58,802 nt of DNA, from the NCBI GenBank assembly GCA_017432725.1, contig JAFRIQ010000020.1, forward strand, positions 1 to 58,802, given 5' to 3'. The position numbers were made by a program, and so were the translations under genes. Of the stretch, positions 50,537 to 58,800 are shown in pieces. The notes beneath the pieces were generated by a model. The model was not told the origin of the DNA and did no database searches. It saw nothing but the letters and a program-made list of their open reading frames with translations. Each line of letters begins with the position of its first letter. Position 1 is the stretch's first letter. Origin of the DNA: Bacillota bacterium. Its GTDB lineage: Bacteria; Bacillota; Clostridia; Peptostreptococcales; Anaerovoracaceae.

Positions 50537-53254
50537 TCAGTTGTTCTTCCTGATCGCTCTGTGAATGGCTTTCCCAATTTCGAAAACAGGGAAGATAGAC
50601 AGAGACAGAAGCAGCGATATGACAAGTTCTTTTGTCTGGAAAGTTCCGGGCATGATGTTGAATACTTCCTGAAGGCCCGGCATATATATCGCTATAAGGG
50701 TAAGTATTACAGTCACAAGCGAAGCGCCTGCGAGCCACCAGTTGATATTGGTGAGAAGGTTCTTTGAGAAAATGGAACCGGTTCTCGATCTCATGTTTAT
50801 AGCGCAGAACATCTCGCTGAAATTGACTGTGAGGAAGGCCATTGCCATCGCGTTGACGCACATGGTCCCTTTGAATACTCCCGCAAAAGATCCCATTTCA
50901 AGATGGTATCCGATAAAGTAGGAGGCAAGTTCGACCAATGCGATATATATGCCCTGCCAGACCATATCCGCACCTGCGCCTCCCGCGAAGATACCGTCCG
51001 ATGAGTTTCTTGGTTTTCTTCTCATTACGTCAGGTTCGGCCTTTTCAGTTCCCAGGGCAAGACCCGGGAGAGAGTCGGTGACCATATTGACCCAGAGAAG
51101 GCTCACAGGTGTAAGTATCCTGAAGTTGAGTATGGATGAAATGAACATGATCAGAACTTCGGACATGTTCGTGGAGAGCTGGAACTGCAGTACCTTGAGC
51201 ACGTTGTCGTAGATCTTTCTTCCTTCTTCGACAGCGTTCACTATGGTAGCGAAGTTATCGTCAGCAAGGACCATGTCGGCTGCGCCCTTGGTAACGTCGG
51301 TACCGGTGATGCCCATGCCTACGCCTATGTCAGCGGATTTTATGGACGGCGCGTCATTTACTCCGTCTCCGGTCATGGCTGTGACCATGCCCTGAGCCTG
51401 CCAGGCGTCGACTATCCTGGATTTGTGTTCAGGCTGCACTCTTGCGTATACCGAGTATCTTCTTACGACTTCGATCAGTTCTTCGTCGCTGTACTGGTCG
51501 AGTTCGGCTCCTTCCATAGCCTCTTCGGGGCTGCTTATGATGCCGAGCTCTTTGCCTATGGCGATAGCGGTGTCCTTGCTGTCGCCTGTTATCATTATGG
51601 GCTTGATACCTGCCTTGCGGCATTCTTCTATAGCCTGATAAACTTCGGGACGGCAGGGATCTATCATTCCCGTCAGTCCTATGAAGACCATATCCTGTTC
51701 GAGATCTTCTGCTTCGCAGGAAGGCGGCATCTGGTCATATTCTCTGTATGCCGCGGAAAGTACTCTCAGAGCTCTGTCTGAGTATTGTTTGACCTGATTC
51801 AGTACGTCTTTTCTGATTTTATCCGTCATCGGGATGACTTTACCGTCTTCATCGAGATAAGCGGAGCAAAGCTTTATGACTACGTCCGGGGCGCCCTTTG
51901 TGTACTGTATGAAGTCATTGCCGACTCTGTGAACGGTAGACATCATCTTTCTCAGAGAATCGAAAGGAGCTTCTCCGACTCTGGGCTGTTCTTCGATGAG
52001 TTTGTAACGCGGGAAACCGATCTTGTTGGCATAGTTGACAAGGGCGGCTTCGGTAGGTTCGCCGGTAGAGAATTCTTCGCCTTCGTTTATGGTTGCGTCT
52101 GAGCACAGAGCCATGGCGTATGCGAGGAGCTTTTCATCGTTTGTATAGTGCTCTACGACGGTCATCTTGTTCTGCGTGAGAGTACCGGTCTTATCAGAAC
52201 AAATTATCTGAGTGCATCCGAGAGTCTCTACAGCGGTGAGTTTTCTGATGAGGGCCTGTCTTTTGGACATGGCTGTAACGCCTATAGAAAGGACTATGGT
52301 CACTACCGCGGGAAGTCCTTCAGGTATGGCTGCTACGGCAAGAGCAATTGCCGCAATGAATGTATTGAGAGCCGTATCACCGAGCATAGACCAGGAGAAC
52401 GGCTGGCCGCTGAAGAATATTCCCTGTATGATACCGACTGCGAAAACTACTGCGCAGATAATGAGCACCAGTTTTGTAAGGAACAGTGAAAGTTCGGCAA
52501 GCTTTTTCTGAAGAGGGGTCTGCTCGTTTTCGGCTTTGCTCAAAGCTTCCGCGATCTTTCCCATTTCAGTATCCATACCTGTGGCGACTACCACGGCTTT
52601 GCCTCTTCCATAGACTATGGTAGATCCGCTGTAGATCATGTTCTTTCTGTCACCGAGGGGCACGTTTCCGTCTTTAGCGCCCATCAAAGCGTTCACTATC
52701 TTTGTAACGGGGAGAGATTCTCCGGTAAGAGCGGATTCCTCAGCTTTCATGCTGTAGGATTCAAGCACTCTGCAGTCGGCCGGCACTGCGTCTCCGGCTT
52801 CGAGGAGAAGTATGTCTCCGACTACCACGTCTTCGCTCTTGAGAACGACCATCTTTCCGTCGCGCAGTACTTTTGATGTAGCTGCGGTCATCTCCAGAAG
52901 CGCGTCCATTGCAGCTTCCGCTTTGTTTTCCTGCAGAAGGCTCAGGAACGTATTGATGATAACAACGGCAAGTATGACTATCACGTCGGCAAAGTCCTTG
53001 ATCGTGAAGCTTCCGCCTGTTTCCAGAACGGTGACTACTGCCTGTATTGCGGCTGCAACGATGAGCATGATGATCATCGGATCTGCAAGAGTCTTTATGA
53101 ACTTCTTGAACAGACTGTCCTTGTGGGCTTCTTTTAATTTGTTTTTCCCGTTTTCTTTGAGCCTTTTTTCGGCTTCCTGGGAACTGAGTCCGTTAACGGA
53201 TGATGATTTTACGTCCTTCAGGACCTGTTGGGCTTCCTCTGAATAGAAATTCAA
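50537..53254 (-). CDS. P-type cation ATPase of the calcium-pump (P2) class
   Basis: A 905-residue cation pump of the plasma membrane. It has the N-terminal cation ATPase domain, ten membrane segments, the TGES loop (ALTGESLPV), phosphorylated Asp354 in CSDKTGTLTQ, the hinge MTGDGVNDAPSIK, and the M4 motif AAIPEGLPAV. M6 carries NMVTDSLPGLALG. These fit SERCA/PMCA-like Ca2+ pumps, but the gene sits behind a yybP-ykoY manganese riboswitch, so Mn2+ export is a likely duty (inference). TGGAGGA is the ribosome binding site. It is a single-gene unit with its own promoter. Confidence 0.95.
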   Translation of the reverse strand: MNFYSEEAQQVLKDVKSSSVNGLSSQEAEKRLKENGKNKLKEAHKDSLFKKFIKTLADPMIIMLIVAAAIQAVVTVLETGGSFTIKDFADVIVILAVVIINTFLSLLQENKAEAAMDALLEMTAATSKVLRDGKMVVLKSEDVVVGDILLLEAGDAVPADCRVLESYSMKAEESALTGESLPVTKIVNALMGAKDGNVPLGDRKNMIYSGSTIVYGRGKAVVVATGMDTEMGKIAEALSKAENEQTPLQKKLAELSLFLTKLVLIICAVVFAVGIIQGIFFSGQPFSWSMLGDTALNTFIAAIALAVAAIPEGLPAVVTIVLSIGVTAMSKRQALIRKLTAVETLGCTQIICSDKTGTLTQNKMTVVEHYTNDEKLLAYAMALCSDATINEGEEFSTGEPTEAALVNYANKIGFPRYKLIEEQPRVGEAPFDSLRKMMSTVHRVGNDFIQYTKGAPDVVIKLCSAYLDEDGKVIPMTDKIRKDVLNQVKQYSDRALRVLSAAYREYDQMPPSCEAEDLEQDMVFIGLTGMIDPCRPEVYQAIEECRKAGIKPIMITGDSKDTAIAIGKELGIISSPEEAMEGAELDQYSDEELIEVVRRYSVYARVQPEHKSRIVDAWQAQGMVTAMTGDGVNDAPSIKSADIGVGMGITGTDVTKGAADMVLADDNFATIVNAVEEGRKIYDNVLKVLQFQLSTNMSEVLIMFISSILNFRILTPVSLLWVNMVTDSLPGLALGTEKAEPDVMRRKPRNSSDGIFAGGAGADMVWQGIYIALVELASYFIGYHLEMGSFAGVFKGTMCVNAMAMAFLTVNFSEMFCAINMRSRTGSIFSKNLLTNINWWLAGASLVTVILTLIAIYMPGLQEVFNIMPGTFQTKELVISLLLSLSIFPVFEIGKAIHRAIRKNN

Positions 53255-53280
53255 TTGGTATTTCCTCCATGTATATTATT

Positions 53281-53317
53281 AGCCTGTACAAAAAAACAGG
53301 CTGCTTTGCAAGCCTGT
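53281..53317 (-). terminator. Riboswitch expression platform: terminator and repeated 9-mer
   Basis: In the mRNA, ACAGGCT (53317-53311) pairs with AGCCTGT (53302-53296) and is followed by a run of seven T (53296-53290), a Rho-independent terminator. The 9-mer GTACAGGCT occurs twice, before the terminator (53319-53311) and again after the T-run (53289-53281), so the central AGCCTGT can pair with either copy. The second pairing would put the T-run in a loop and lie close to the ribosome binding site. Confidence 0.8.
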
Positions 53318-53323
53318 ACCTGG

Positions 53324-53440
53324 TGAGGGGACATGCGCTGCAAAAAGTGCATGAGTCTCGCAAATTAGAGCAAGCCAGGTAGTATACCGGGATTGTTGAA
53401 CTTGCTGCGTCTTCATATGAAGACGTCTGCTACTCCCTCA
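53324..53440 (-). promoter_or_regulatory. yybP-ykoY manganese riboswitch
   Basis: Read on the minus strand, the element begins GAGGGAGTAGC, contains the GTTCAACAATCCCGG loop and GCGAGACTCATGC (53361 on), and closes with GCATGTCCCCTCA. These are the conserved blocks of the yybP-ykoY family, whose Mn2+ site joins two loops. A terminator and then the P-type ATPase follow. In known members Mn2+ binding allows expression of exporters. Confidence 0.85.
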
Positions 53441-53449
53441 TTTCCCTTA

Positions 53450-53477
53450 ATTATACTACAAATACGGGCCATTACAA
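53450..53477 (-). promoter_or_regulatory. Promoter of the riboswitch-controlled ATPase gene
   Basis: On the minus strand TTGTAA (53477-53472), 16 bp, TATAAT (53455-53450), about 10 nt before the riboswitch. Confidence 0.78.
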
Positions 53478-53527
53478 ACACGAAATATATGCAAAGAGGT
53501 ATAAAAGAATGGATGCAAAAGGGAGTG

Positions 53528-53556
53528 TTGACAAGAAGTGATAATTGTATTAATAT
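53528..53556 (+). promoter_or_regulatory. Promoter of the GntR operon
   Basis: Consensus -35 TTGACA (53528-53533), 17 bp, -10 TAATAT (53551-53556). Confidence 0.8.
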
Positions 53557-53567
53557 GCATAATACAA
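53545..53567 (+). promoter_or_regulatory. Inverted repeat over the -10, candidate GntR/YtrA operator
   Basis: TTGTATTA (53545-53552) and TAATACAA (53560-53567) are exact reverse complements with a 7-base spacer. The site covers the -10 box and the start of transcription, so the GntR regulator encoded next could repress its own operon. Confidence 0.6.
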
Positions 53568-53624
53568 AGAGAATTTAAATATTGTATGAAAGGAGTGGTC
53601 CGGGTGCCGGATCGCAGATGATAT

Positions 53625-53993
53625 ATGTATATAACTTTTGATTTTCAAAGCGACGTACCTTTGTATCTTCAGCTGAGAAACCAGGTAGTCATAGCAATTT
53701 CAAAAGGAGTGCTCAAACCGGGGGATCATCTTCCCACCGTAAGGGCTCTTTCCGATGAAAGCGGCGTCAACGCCATGACGATCAGCAAGGCTTATCAGCT
53801 TATGAAGCAGGAAGGGTACATTTCCACCGAAAGAAGAGGCGGGGCGGTGGTATCCGCCGGGGACAAGGAGATCAAGGTATCGAAAGATACCGTAAATCGC
53901 CTCGATCTGTGTATTTCAGAACTCAGACTGTCAGGAATGGGTGAGGAACAGATAGTAGATTTGTGCAGGAGACTGTACAGGGAGGAAGAATAA
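53625..53993 (+). CDS. GntR-family regulator, YtrA/YhcF subgroup
   Basis: A 122-residue repressor. Residues 1-75 form the GntR winged helix (VPLYLQLRNQVVIAISKGVLKPGDHLPTVRALS through MKQEGYISTERRGGAVV); the short 45-residue tail is a dimerising helix without ligand domain, as in YtrA. Start at 53625: AAAGGAG is too far upstream (about 30 nt) but serves a five-codon GTG frame (53604) that stops at 53621, 4 nt before this ATG, suggesting re-initiation. The gene overlaps the next one by one base. YtrA-type regulators usually control the membrane proteins or ABC transporters beside them. Confidence 0.9.
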   Translation: MYITFDFQSDVPLYLQLRNQVVIAISKGVLKPGDHLPTVRALSDESGVNAMTISKAYQLMKQEGYISTERRGGAVVSAGDKEIKVSKDTVNRLDLCISELRLSGMGEEQIVDLCRRLYREEE

Positions 53994-55357
53994 TGTTGAT
54001 GAAGATATTTTTATGGGCCAGTATTATATGGCTTCTTCCGTTCCTTTTCGTGGTACAGAGGAATGAAGCAAAATTCAAAAAAAATATATCCATCGGAGTA
54101 ACGCTTCCTCAGGAAGCTAGGGAAGATCCCGAGGTACAGGCGCTTCTTAAGAAATACGTCAAGGAGACAGGGATCATATGCATCATACTGGGGCTTGCCG
54201 TGATACCGTGCTGGTTCCCGAAAAGCTATAACTGGCTTCTTTTTGCCTGGATGCTTTGGCTGGATGCTCTCATCGTGTTTACACAGTTACCGTTCATCAG
54301 ATACAACAAAAAGCTCAGGGAACTAAAAGCTGAGCGCGGATGGAACAAAAAAACTTCAGATAACGTTCAGACTGAAAAGGTGACGGTGAATATTTCAAAT
54401 ATATCTACTCCGAGGTGGCTGTCGCCGTGGGTATTCGCAGGCGCGTTACTTATAACTCTCGTGCCTATGGCCATATCCTCGGATCTGTGGCCTTTGATAC
54501 TGATATTCGCCCTTACCCAGATCATGTTCTATCTCGTTTACCGTTACGCTTTCAGGACCAAATCCGAATCCATAGACGATAACGTGGAGATCACACAGGC
54601 GCTGACCCAGATCAGAAGAAGTTACTGGGGCAGGATCTGGGTGAAGATAGCTTACGCTACGGCGATCTTCTCCCTAGGGACGCTGCTTTTGAAGAATCAC
54701 GGTAAACTCTACTTCTGGATCACCATAATATATTCGATATACACTTTGATAGTAGTTGCATCACCGGAATTCAAGATCAGAAAAGCGCAGGAAGAACTTA
54801 CTAGGAACAGCGGTGCCAGCGAGTACATAGACGATGACGAGCATTGGGTATGGGGGATGTTCTATTACAACCCAAGGGATTCCCACAGCTTTGTCAACGG
54901 AAGGGTTGGCATAGGATCCACGATCAACGTTGCAAGACCCTTCGGTAAGATCATGTGCATCTTTACTATCATAATCATGGTGCTTATGCCTGCTTTTCCT
55001 TTCCTTCTGGACTGGAGCATAGAATCGAAAGTGGTATTCGTCCAGGAAGAGAACCACGTTACTGTCAGCTGCGGCAGAAGCGATTACAGAGTAGATCTGG
55101 AACACGTTGCAGAGGTCAGTTTGATAGATGAATATCCTGAAGAACTTTCAAGAACGTGGGGCACAGCTACGGATAAAATACTTAAGGGAAATTTCAGCGC
55201 AAAGGACTATCCTCCCATGCAGGTGTGCCTGAATCCGGGCAAGACACCTTACATACTGGTACTTACAGATAACAGAAAAGCCTATCTGTTCGGTACAGAC
55301 GATCCGTTGAGAACACAGGAACTGTATGAATTGCTGAAACCGCAGAGCATACCATGA
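53993..55357 (+). CDS. DUF1648/DUF5808-like multi-pass membrane protein
   Basis: A 454-residue membrane protein. Hydrophobic segments occur near 5-20, 54-72, 78-100, 145-165, 170-185, 215-235, 240-255 and 320-340. A block near 278-310, WVWGMFYYNPRDSHSFV then GIGSTINVARPFGK, matches DUF5808; the last 110 residues look like a PH-like domain. Proteins of this type are often encoded next to YtrA-class GntR genes. GGAGG lies 7 nt before the ATG at 53993, which overlaps the upstream stop; a longer frame from 53963 is rejected. It may sense or respond to envelope stress, but no function is known. Confidence 0.82.
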   Translation: MLMKIFLWASIIWLLPFLFVVQRNEAKFKKNISIGVTLPQEAREDPEVQALLKKYVKETGIICIILGLAVIPCWFPKSYNWLLFAWMLWLDALIVFTQLPFIRYNKKLRELKAERGWNKKTSDNVQTEKVTVNISNISTPRWLSPWVFAGALLITLVPMAISSDLWPLILIFALTQIMFYLVYRYAFRTKSESIDDNVEITQALTQIRRSYWGRIWVKIAYATAIFSLGTLLLKNHGKLYFWITIIYSIYTLIVVASPEFKIRKAQEELTRNSGASEYIDDDEHWVWGMFYYNPRDSHSFVNGRVGIGSTINVARPFGKIMCIFTIIIMVLMPAFPFLLDWSIESKVVFVQEENHVTVSCGRSDYRVDLEHVAEVSLIDEYPEELSRTWGTATDKILKGNFSAKDYPPMQVCLNPGKTPYILVLTDNRKAYLFGTDDPLRTQELYELLKPQSIP

Positions 55358-55423
55358 TCAGAAATATAGATTTTTCATCAGATCAGTGGTAGAGTAATTA
55401 AGCGTTTGAAAGCTAGAAATAAT

Positions 55424-55981
55424 ATGAAAAGTATTTTAGATCTTTACTGGTGTTTTTTATGTATAGGATGTATCAACTTCGGGGGAGGTTATGCCATGCT
55501 CCCTCTGCTTCAGCGTGAGCTGACAGAGAAGAGAGCCTGGATCTCGGAGGAGGAACTCACAGACTATTATGCTATCGGCCAGTGTACTCCGGGACCAATA
55601 GCTATGAACGTTTCCACGTTCATCGGTAACCGTCTTGCAGGAATTCCCGGCGCTCTGGCTGCGACTATGGGCTTCATAAGCGCTCCGTTTCTTATTATCA
55701 TAATAATCTCTGTATTCCTGCAGAATTTTGCTTCCATAGCTGCCGTGCAGCATGCATTTGCGGGTATACGTGTCTGCGTCTGCGTCCTCATTTTCCAGGC
55801 AATACTGAAACTGTGGAAGAAGTCGGTGGTGGATATAAAGTCGCTGATACTATATATCGTTATACTGGTCCTCAACCTGTTCTCAAAAGTACTCCCGGTA
55901 TCGATCCCTGCAGCAGTCCTCGTGCTTTGCGCCGGCATTTTCGGAATATTGTTTTGCAGAGAAAAGGAGGGCGGGAAATGA
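55424..55981 (+). CDS. Chromate transporter family, first half (short-chain type)
   Basis: A 185-residue membrane protein of the CHR family with about five or six segments. The conserved FGGGYAMLPLLQREL and CTPGPIAMNVSTFIG blocks are present. Bacterial ChrA exists as long single proteins or as pairs of short ones; this is the first member of a pair, overlapping the next by ATGA. The physiological substrate may be sulfate or another anion rather than chromate. The ATG at 55424 is chosen; TTG 55406 in frame is possible, and neither has a good ribosome binding site. Confidence 0.88.
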   Translation: MKSILDLYWCFLCIGCINFGGGYAMLPLLQRELTEKRAWISEEELTDYYAIGQCTPGPIAMNVSTFIGNRLAGIPGALAATMGFISAPFLIIIIISVFLQNFASIAAVQHAFAGIRVCVCVLIFQAILKLWKKSVVDIKSLILYIVILVLNLFSKVLPVSIPAAVLVLCAGIFGILFCREKEGGK

Positions 55982-56544
55982 TATATCTTAGGCTCTTCTT
56001 TGAATTCTTCAAAACAGGTCTGTTCGCCGTTGGCGGCGGACTTGCAACGCTGCCTTTCCTTTATGAGATGGGCAGCAAAACAGGCTGGTTCTCTGCGGCA
56101 GACGTTGCGGATATGATAGCGGTATCGGAATCCACGCCGGGGGCTATAGGGATCAATATGGCTACTTTTGCAGGATACAAGACTGCAGGCATAGCGGGAG
56201 GCGTTTGCGCTACTTTGGGCCTTGCCGCGCCTTCTATAATCATCATTCTTATAGTAGCGAAATTTCTGGAAAGATTCCGTGACAATAAGTACGTGAACAG
56301 GGCGTTTCTTGGTTTGAGACCTGCGTCTATTGCCATGATAACGGCTGCAGGTCTTAACGTTGTAAAGATTGCTATGGTGGATCTCAGCGCATACTCGGGA
56401 ATAGAGACTATACCGCAGATATTCATACTGAAGGCATGGATACTGGCAGCCGTGATAGTTATAATCAGTCTCAAATTTAAAAAACTGCACCCCATAGTGC
56501 TCATAGCTCTATCAGCTGCAGCAGGCATATTGTTCAAATTTTAA
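55978..56544 (+). CDS. Chromate transporter family, second half
   Basis: A 188-residue CHR protein homologous to its neighbour, with FAVGGGLATLPFLYEMG and ESTPGAIGINMATFAGY blocks and about six hydrophobic segments. In paired systems the two short proteins insert with opposite topology and act as a heterodimer. AAAGGAGG lies 8 nt before the ATG at 55978, which is correct; a longer frame from 55813 overlaps the upstream gene. A bidirectional terminator follows. Confidence 0.9.
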   Translation: MIYLRLFFEFFKTGLFAVGGGLATLPFLYEMGSKTGWFSAADVADMIAVSESTPGAIGINMATFAGYKTAGIAGGVCATLGLAAPSIIIILIVAKFLERFRDNKYVNRAFLGLRPASIAMITAAGLNVVKIAMVDLSAYSGIETIPQIFILKAWILAAVIVIISLKFKKLHPIVLIALSAAAGILFKF

Positions 56545-56568
56545 AATCCCGCCGAAGCGGGATTTTTT
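56543..56568. terminator. Bidirectional terminator between the chromate transporter and acyl-CoA ligase genes
   Basis: AAAATCCCGC (56543-56552), loop CGAA, GCGGGATTTT (56557-56566) and further T residues; both converging genes end here. Confidence 0.92.
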
Positions 56569-56570
56569 AG

Positions 56571-58277
56571 TTACTTATTCTTTTCTTCTTCCTCTAATTT
56601 TCTGTAGGCGATCTTTCCTATGTTAGTTACAGGAAGTTCTTCTCTGAATTCGATCTCTTTGGGCATAGCATATTTAGCTATGTTCTTGCTGCAATATTTG
56701 AGTATGGTTTCTTTTGTCTGACTGTTGGCAGGTACGCCCGGATTCAGAACTATGAAAGCTTTTACCTTCTGCATTTTATATGGATCGGGAACACCTATCA
56801 CGCAGCTTCTCTGTATGTATTCGTGGGCATCGAGTATTCCTTCTATCTGTGCGGGATATACGTTGTAGCCTGAACTGACTATCATCCTCTTTGCTCTGCC
56901 TTTGAAGTAGATGAATCCGTCTTCATCCATTACTCCCAGGTCACCGGTATAGAGCCAGGTAAGACCGTCGGCATGCTTTCTCAGAGTCTTCGCCGTTTCT
57001 GCGGGCGAATTGAGATATTCCTTCATTACAGTCGGACCGGCTATAAGTATCTCGCCTTCTTCACCGTAAGGAAGTTCTTCATCGGTATTAGGTTTAACTA
57101 TCTTGAAGTAGGTATCAGGGAAGGGTATGCCTATGCTTCCGGCTTTATAAATATGAGGCGGAGTAAGGCAGCAGGCCGAAACGCTTTCAGTTGCTCCGTA
57201 TCCTTCTCTGATATGCACTGCGCAGTGATGATCTTCAAGGAAGGTATCGAAACGCTTCTTAAGCTCGATAGAAAGGGTATCTCCGCCGCTGAATATTCCC
57301 TTAAGACAGCTTAAATTGGCATTCCTAAGAGCATCAACGTTGAGTATAGCTTCATAGAGAGTCGGAACACCGGCAATAAAGTTGCAGTTATATTTGACTA
57401 TCAGTTTCGCAAATGACTTTGCTGTGAATCTGGGTACGAGTATGCTTCGTCCGCCCTGTGAAAGCATAGAGTGTATACAAACATTGAGGCCGAAACCGTG
57501 GAAAATAGGCATCGCTGCAAGCATTCTGTCTCCCGGTCTGAACATCTGGTTTGTAGCCATTATCTGCTGTCCTGCAGAATTGAAATTCTTATTTGTGAGC
57601 ACTATGCCCTTGGTAGTTCCTGTCGTTCCTCCGGAATAGAGGATCACAGCAGGATCCTCGCCAGTCCTTTTCACTTTATAGTTATACGAGCAGAATTTTC
57701 CGAGCTTCATGAAGTCTTTCCAGTATATGACCGGGGCATCGTAAGGTATCTTTGCTATCTTTCTTCCTTCTGTGATCATATATCCTGCACGGATATGGGG
57801 AGAAAGAGCATCTTTAATACTTGCGATGATTATATTGACGAGCTTCGTATTGTATCTGATATGTTCGAATTTGTGATAAAACTGATCGAGAGTGATGGCA
57901 ACGGTGCTGCCGGCTTCGTTGAGGAAGAATTCGATCTCATTTTCTGCAGAAAGGGGATGGACCATATTTGCAATGCCGCCGATAAGGTTCACTGCATAGA
58001 ACATATATATAGCCTGAGGACAGTTAGGCATGGCGATGGTAACTATGTCTCCTTCGCGAACGCCTAAAGTTTTTAGAGACTTTGCGCAGTTGTTGATGTT
58101 TGAGATAAGTTCTGCATATGATGTGGATTTTCCCATAAAATCTATGGCTGTATATCTTGGAAATATCTTAGCGACTTTTTCTACAGCCTCATACATAGAA
58201 CCTTCATAATAGTCTATGTGCATGGGTATATCGCCCATGCTTTTCTCCCATGGAGTTTTTACTTTTATATCACTCAT
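56571..58277 (-). CDS. AMP-forming acyl-CoA ligase (long-chain fatty acid type)
   Basis: A 568-residue ANL-superfamily enzyme activating a carboxylate through an acyl-adenylate. The P-loop YSGGTTGTTKG is at 214-224, GYGATES near 360, YTGDLG and the hinge KGRAKRMIVSSGYNVYP in the C-terminal part, and catalytic Lys in NIGKIAYRK near the end. Chain length cannot be set from the sequence. No clear Shine-Dalgarno lies before the ATG; a -10 box TATACT (58340-58335) about 60 nt upstream may be the promoter, with a poor -35. It is a single-gene unit. Confidence 0.92.
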   Translation of the reverse strand: MSDIKVKTPWEKSMGDIPMHIDYYEGSMYEAVEKVAKIFPRYTAIDFMGKSTSYAELISNINNCAKSLKTLGVREGDIVTIAMPNCPQAIYMFYAVNLIGGIANMVHPLSAENEIEFFLNEAGSTVAITLDQFYHKFEHIRYNTKLVNIIIASIKDALSPHIRAGYMITEGRKIAKIPYDAPVIYWKDFMKLGKFCSYNYKVKRTGEDPAVILYSGGTTGTTKGIVLTNKNFNSAGQQIMATNQMFRPGDRMLAAMPIFHGFGLNVCIHSMLSQGGRSILVPRFTAKSFAKLIVKYNCNFIAGVPTLYEAILNVDALRNANLSCLKGIFSGGDTLSIELKKRFDTFLEDHHCAVHIREGYGATESVSACCLTPPHIYKAGSIGIPFPDTYFKIVKPNTDEELPYGEEGEILIAGPTVMKEYLNSPAETAKTLRKHADGLTWLYTGDLGVMDEDGFIYFKGRAKRMIVSSGYNVYPAQIEGILDAHEYIQRSCVIGVPDPYKMQKVKAFIVLNPGVPANSQTKETILKYCSKNIAKYAMPKEIEFREELPVTNIGKIAYRKLEEEEKNK

Positions 58278-58423
58278 AGTATTTTTCTTAAAATTTTTCT
58301 ATATTCAAAAGCAATTATGTATAAAAACTGCACAAGTATAACACAAATAGACGGGATTTGCTATATGGAAAAAAATATATATCGGATAAAAAGAAAAAAG
58401 TTATAAAATGTAAATAAAAGTAT

Positions 58424-58451
58424 TTGCAAATCTGTACAATTGTGTTATTAT
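58424..58451 (+). promoter_or_regulatory. Strong orphan promoter before a hairpin unit
   Basis: TTGCAA (58424-58429), 16 bp, TATTAT (58446-58451) with an extended -10 TG at 58443-58444. It drives no protein gene. Confidence 0.6.
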
Positions 58452-58457
58452 GCTTTT

Positions 58458-58522
58458 GGTTGACTTCATTAGAACCTTCTCGCAATGTGGTGAAAGCCCA
58501 TTGCCTGAAGGTTTCCTTTTTT
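58458..58522 (+). ncRNA. Possible small RNA of about 65 nt, or a terminated leader
   Basis: From the expected start near 58458 the RNA would reach a long hairpin: AACCTTC/GAAGGTT (58473-58479 with 58507-58513), then GCAATG/CATTGC (58482-58487 with 58499-58504) and GG/CC closing a TGAAAG loop, followed by TCC and six T (58517-58522). Promoter and terminator-like stem with no open frame between them suggest a short RNA. It resembles no family I know. It may instead only protect the tRNA genes from read-through. Confidence 0.4.
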
Positions 58523-58537
58523 AAGAACATTTAATGA

Positions 58538-58566
58538 TTGACAAATCATATCATTAGATATAAACT
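58538..58566 (+). promoter_or_regulatory. Promoter of the tRNA-Asn/tRNA-Leu unit
   Basis: Consensus -35 TTGACA (58538-58543), 17 bp, -10 TAAACT (58561-58566), with the first tRNA 29 nt downstream. Confidence 0.8.
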
Positions 58567-58594
58567 AATCAAGTCGCGAGTCGCGGCATGATAT

Positions 58595-58671
58595 TCCGGA
58601 GTAGCTCAGCTGGTGGCAGCGCGTGACTGTTAATCATGAGGTCGTCGGTTCAAGTCCGACCTCCGGAGCCA
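58595..58671 (+). tRNA. tRNA-Asn (anticodon GUU)
   Basis: The cloverleaf is complete: acceptor TCCGGAG/CTCCGGA, D-arm GCTCAGCTGGTGGCAGC, anticodon stem CGTGA/TCATG with loop CTGTTAA (anticodon GTT, 58629-58631), T-arm GTCGG-TTCAAGT-CCGAC and discriminator G. The CCA end is encoded. Confidence 0.96.
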
Positions 58672-58673
58672 TG

Positions 58674-58699
58674 CGGGCGAAGCATAATTGCTTCGCCCG
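58674..58699 (+). other. Hairpin between the two tRNAs
   Basis: A 10-bp stem CGGGCGAAGC/GCTTCGCCCG (58674-58683 with 58690-58699) with a 6-base loop is followed by ATCTTTTC. It may be a weak terminator or a processing signal in the tRNA precursor. Confidence 0.55.
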
Positions 58700-58713
58700 A
58701 TCTTTTCTGGGAT

Positions 58714-58800
58714 GCCGGGATGGCGGAATAGGCAGACGCAGAGGACTTAAAATCCTCCGAAGTAAAATTCGTGCCGGTTCAAGTCCGGCTCTCGGCACCA
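58714..58800 (+). tRNA. tRNA-Leu (anticodon UAA)
   Basis: An 87-nt class II tRNA: acceptor GCCGGGA/TCTCGGC with one G-U pair, anticodon stem GAGGA/TCCTC with loop CTTAAAA (anticodon TAA), a long variable arm (CGAAGTAAAATTCG), T-arm GCCGG-TTCAAGT-CCGGC and encoded CCA ending at 58800. Confidence 0.96.

Noticed and set aside
55424..56544. Chromate transporter genes as a frameshifted single gene
   Set aside because: Each half has its own conserved blocks and the second has a strong ribosome binding site; paired short-chain CHR proteins are a known form.
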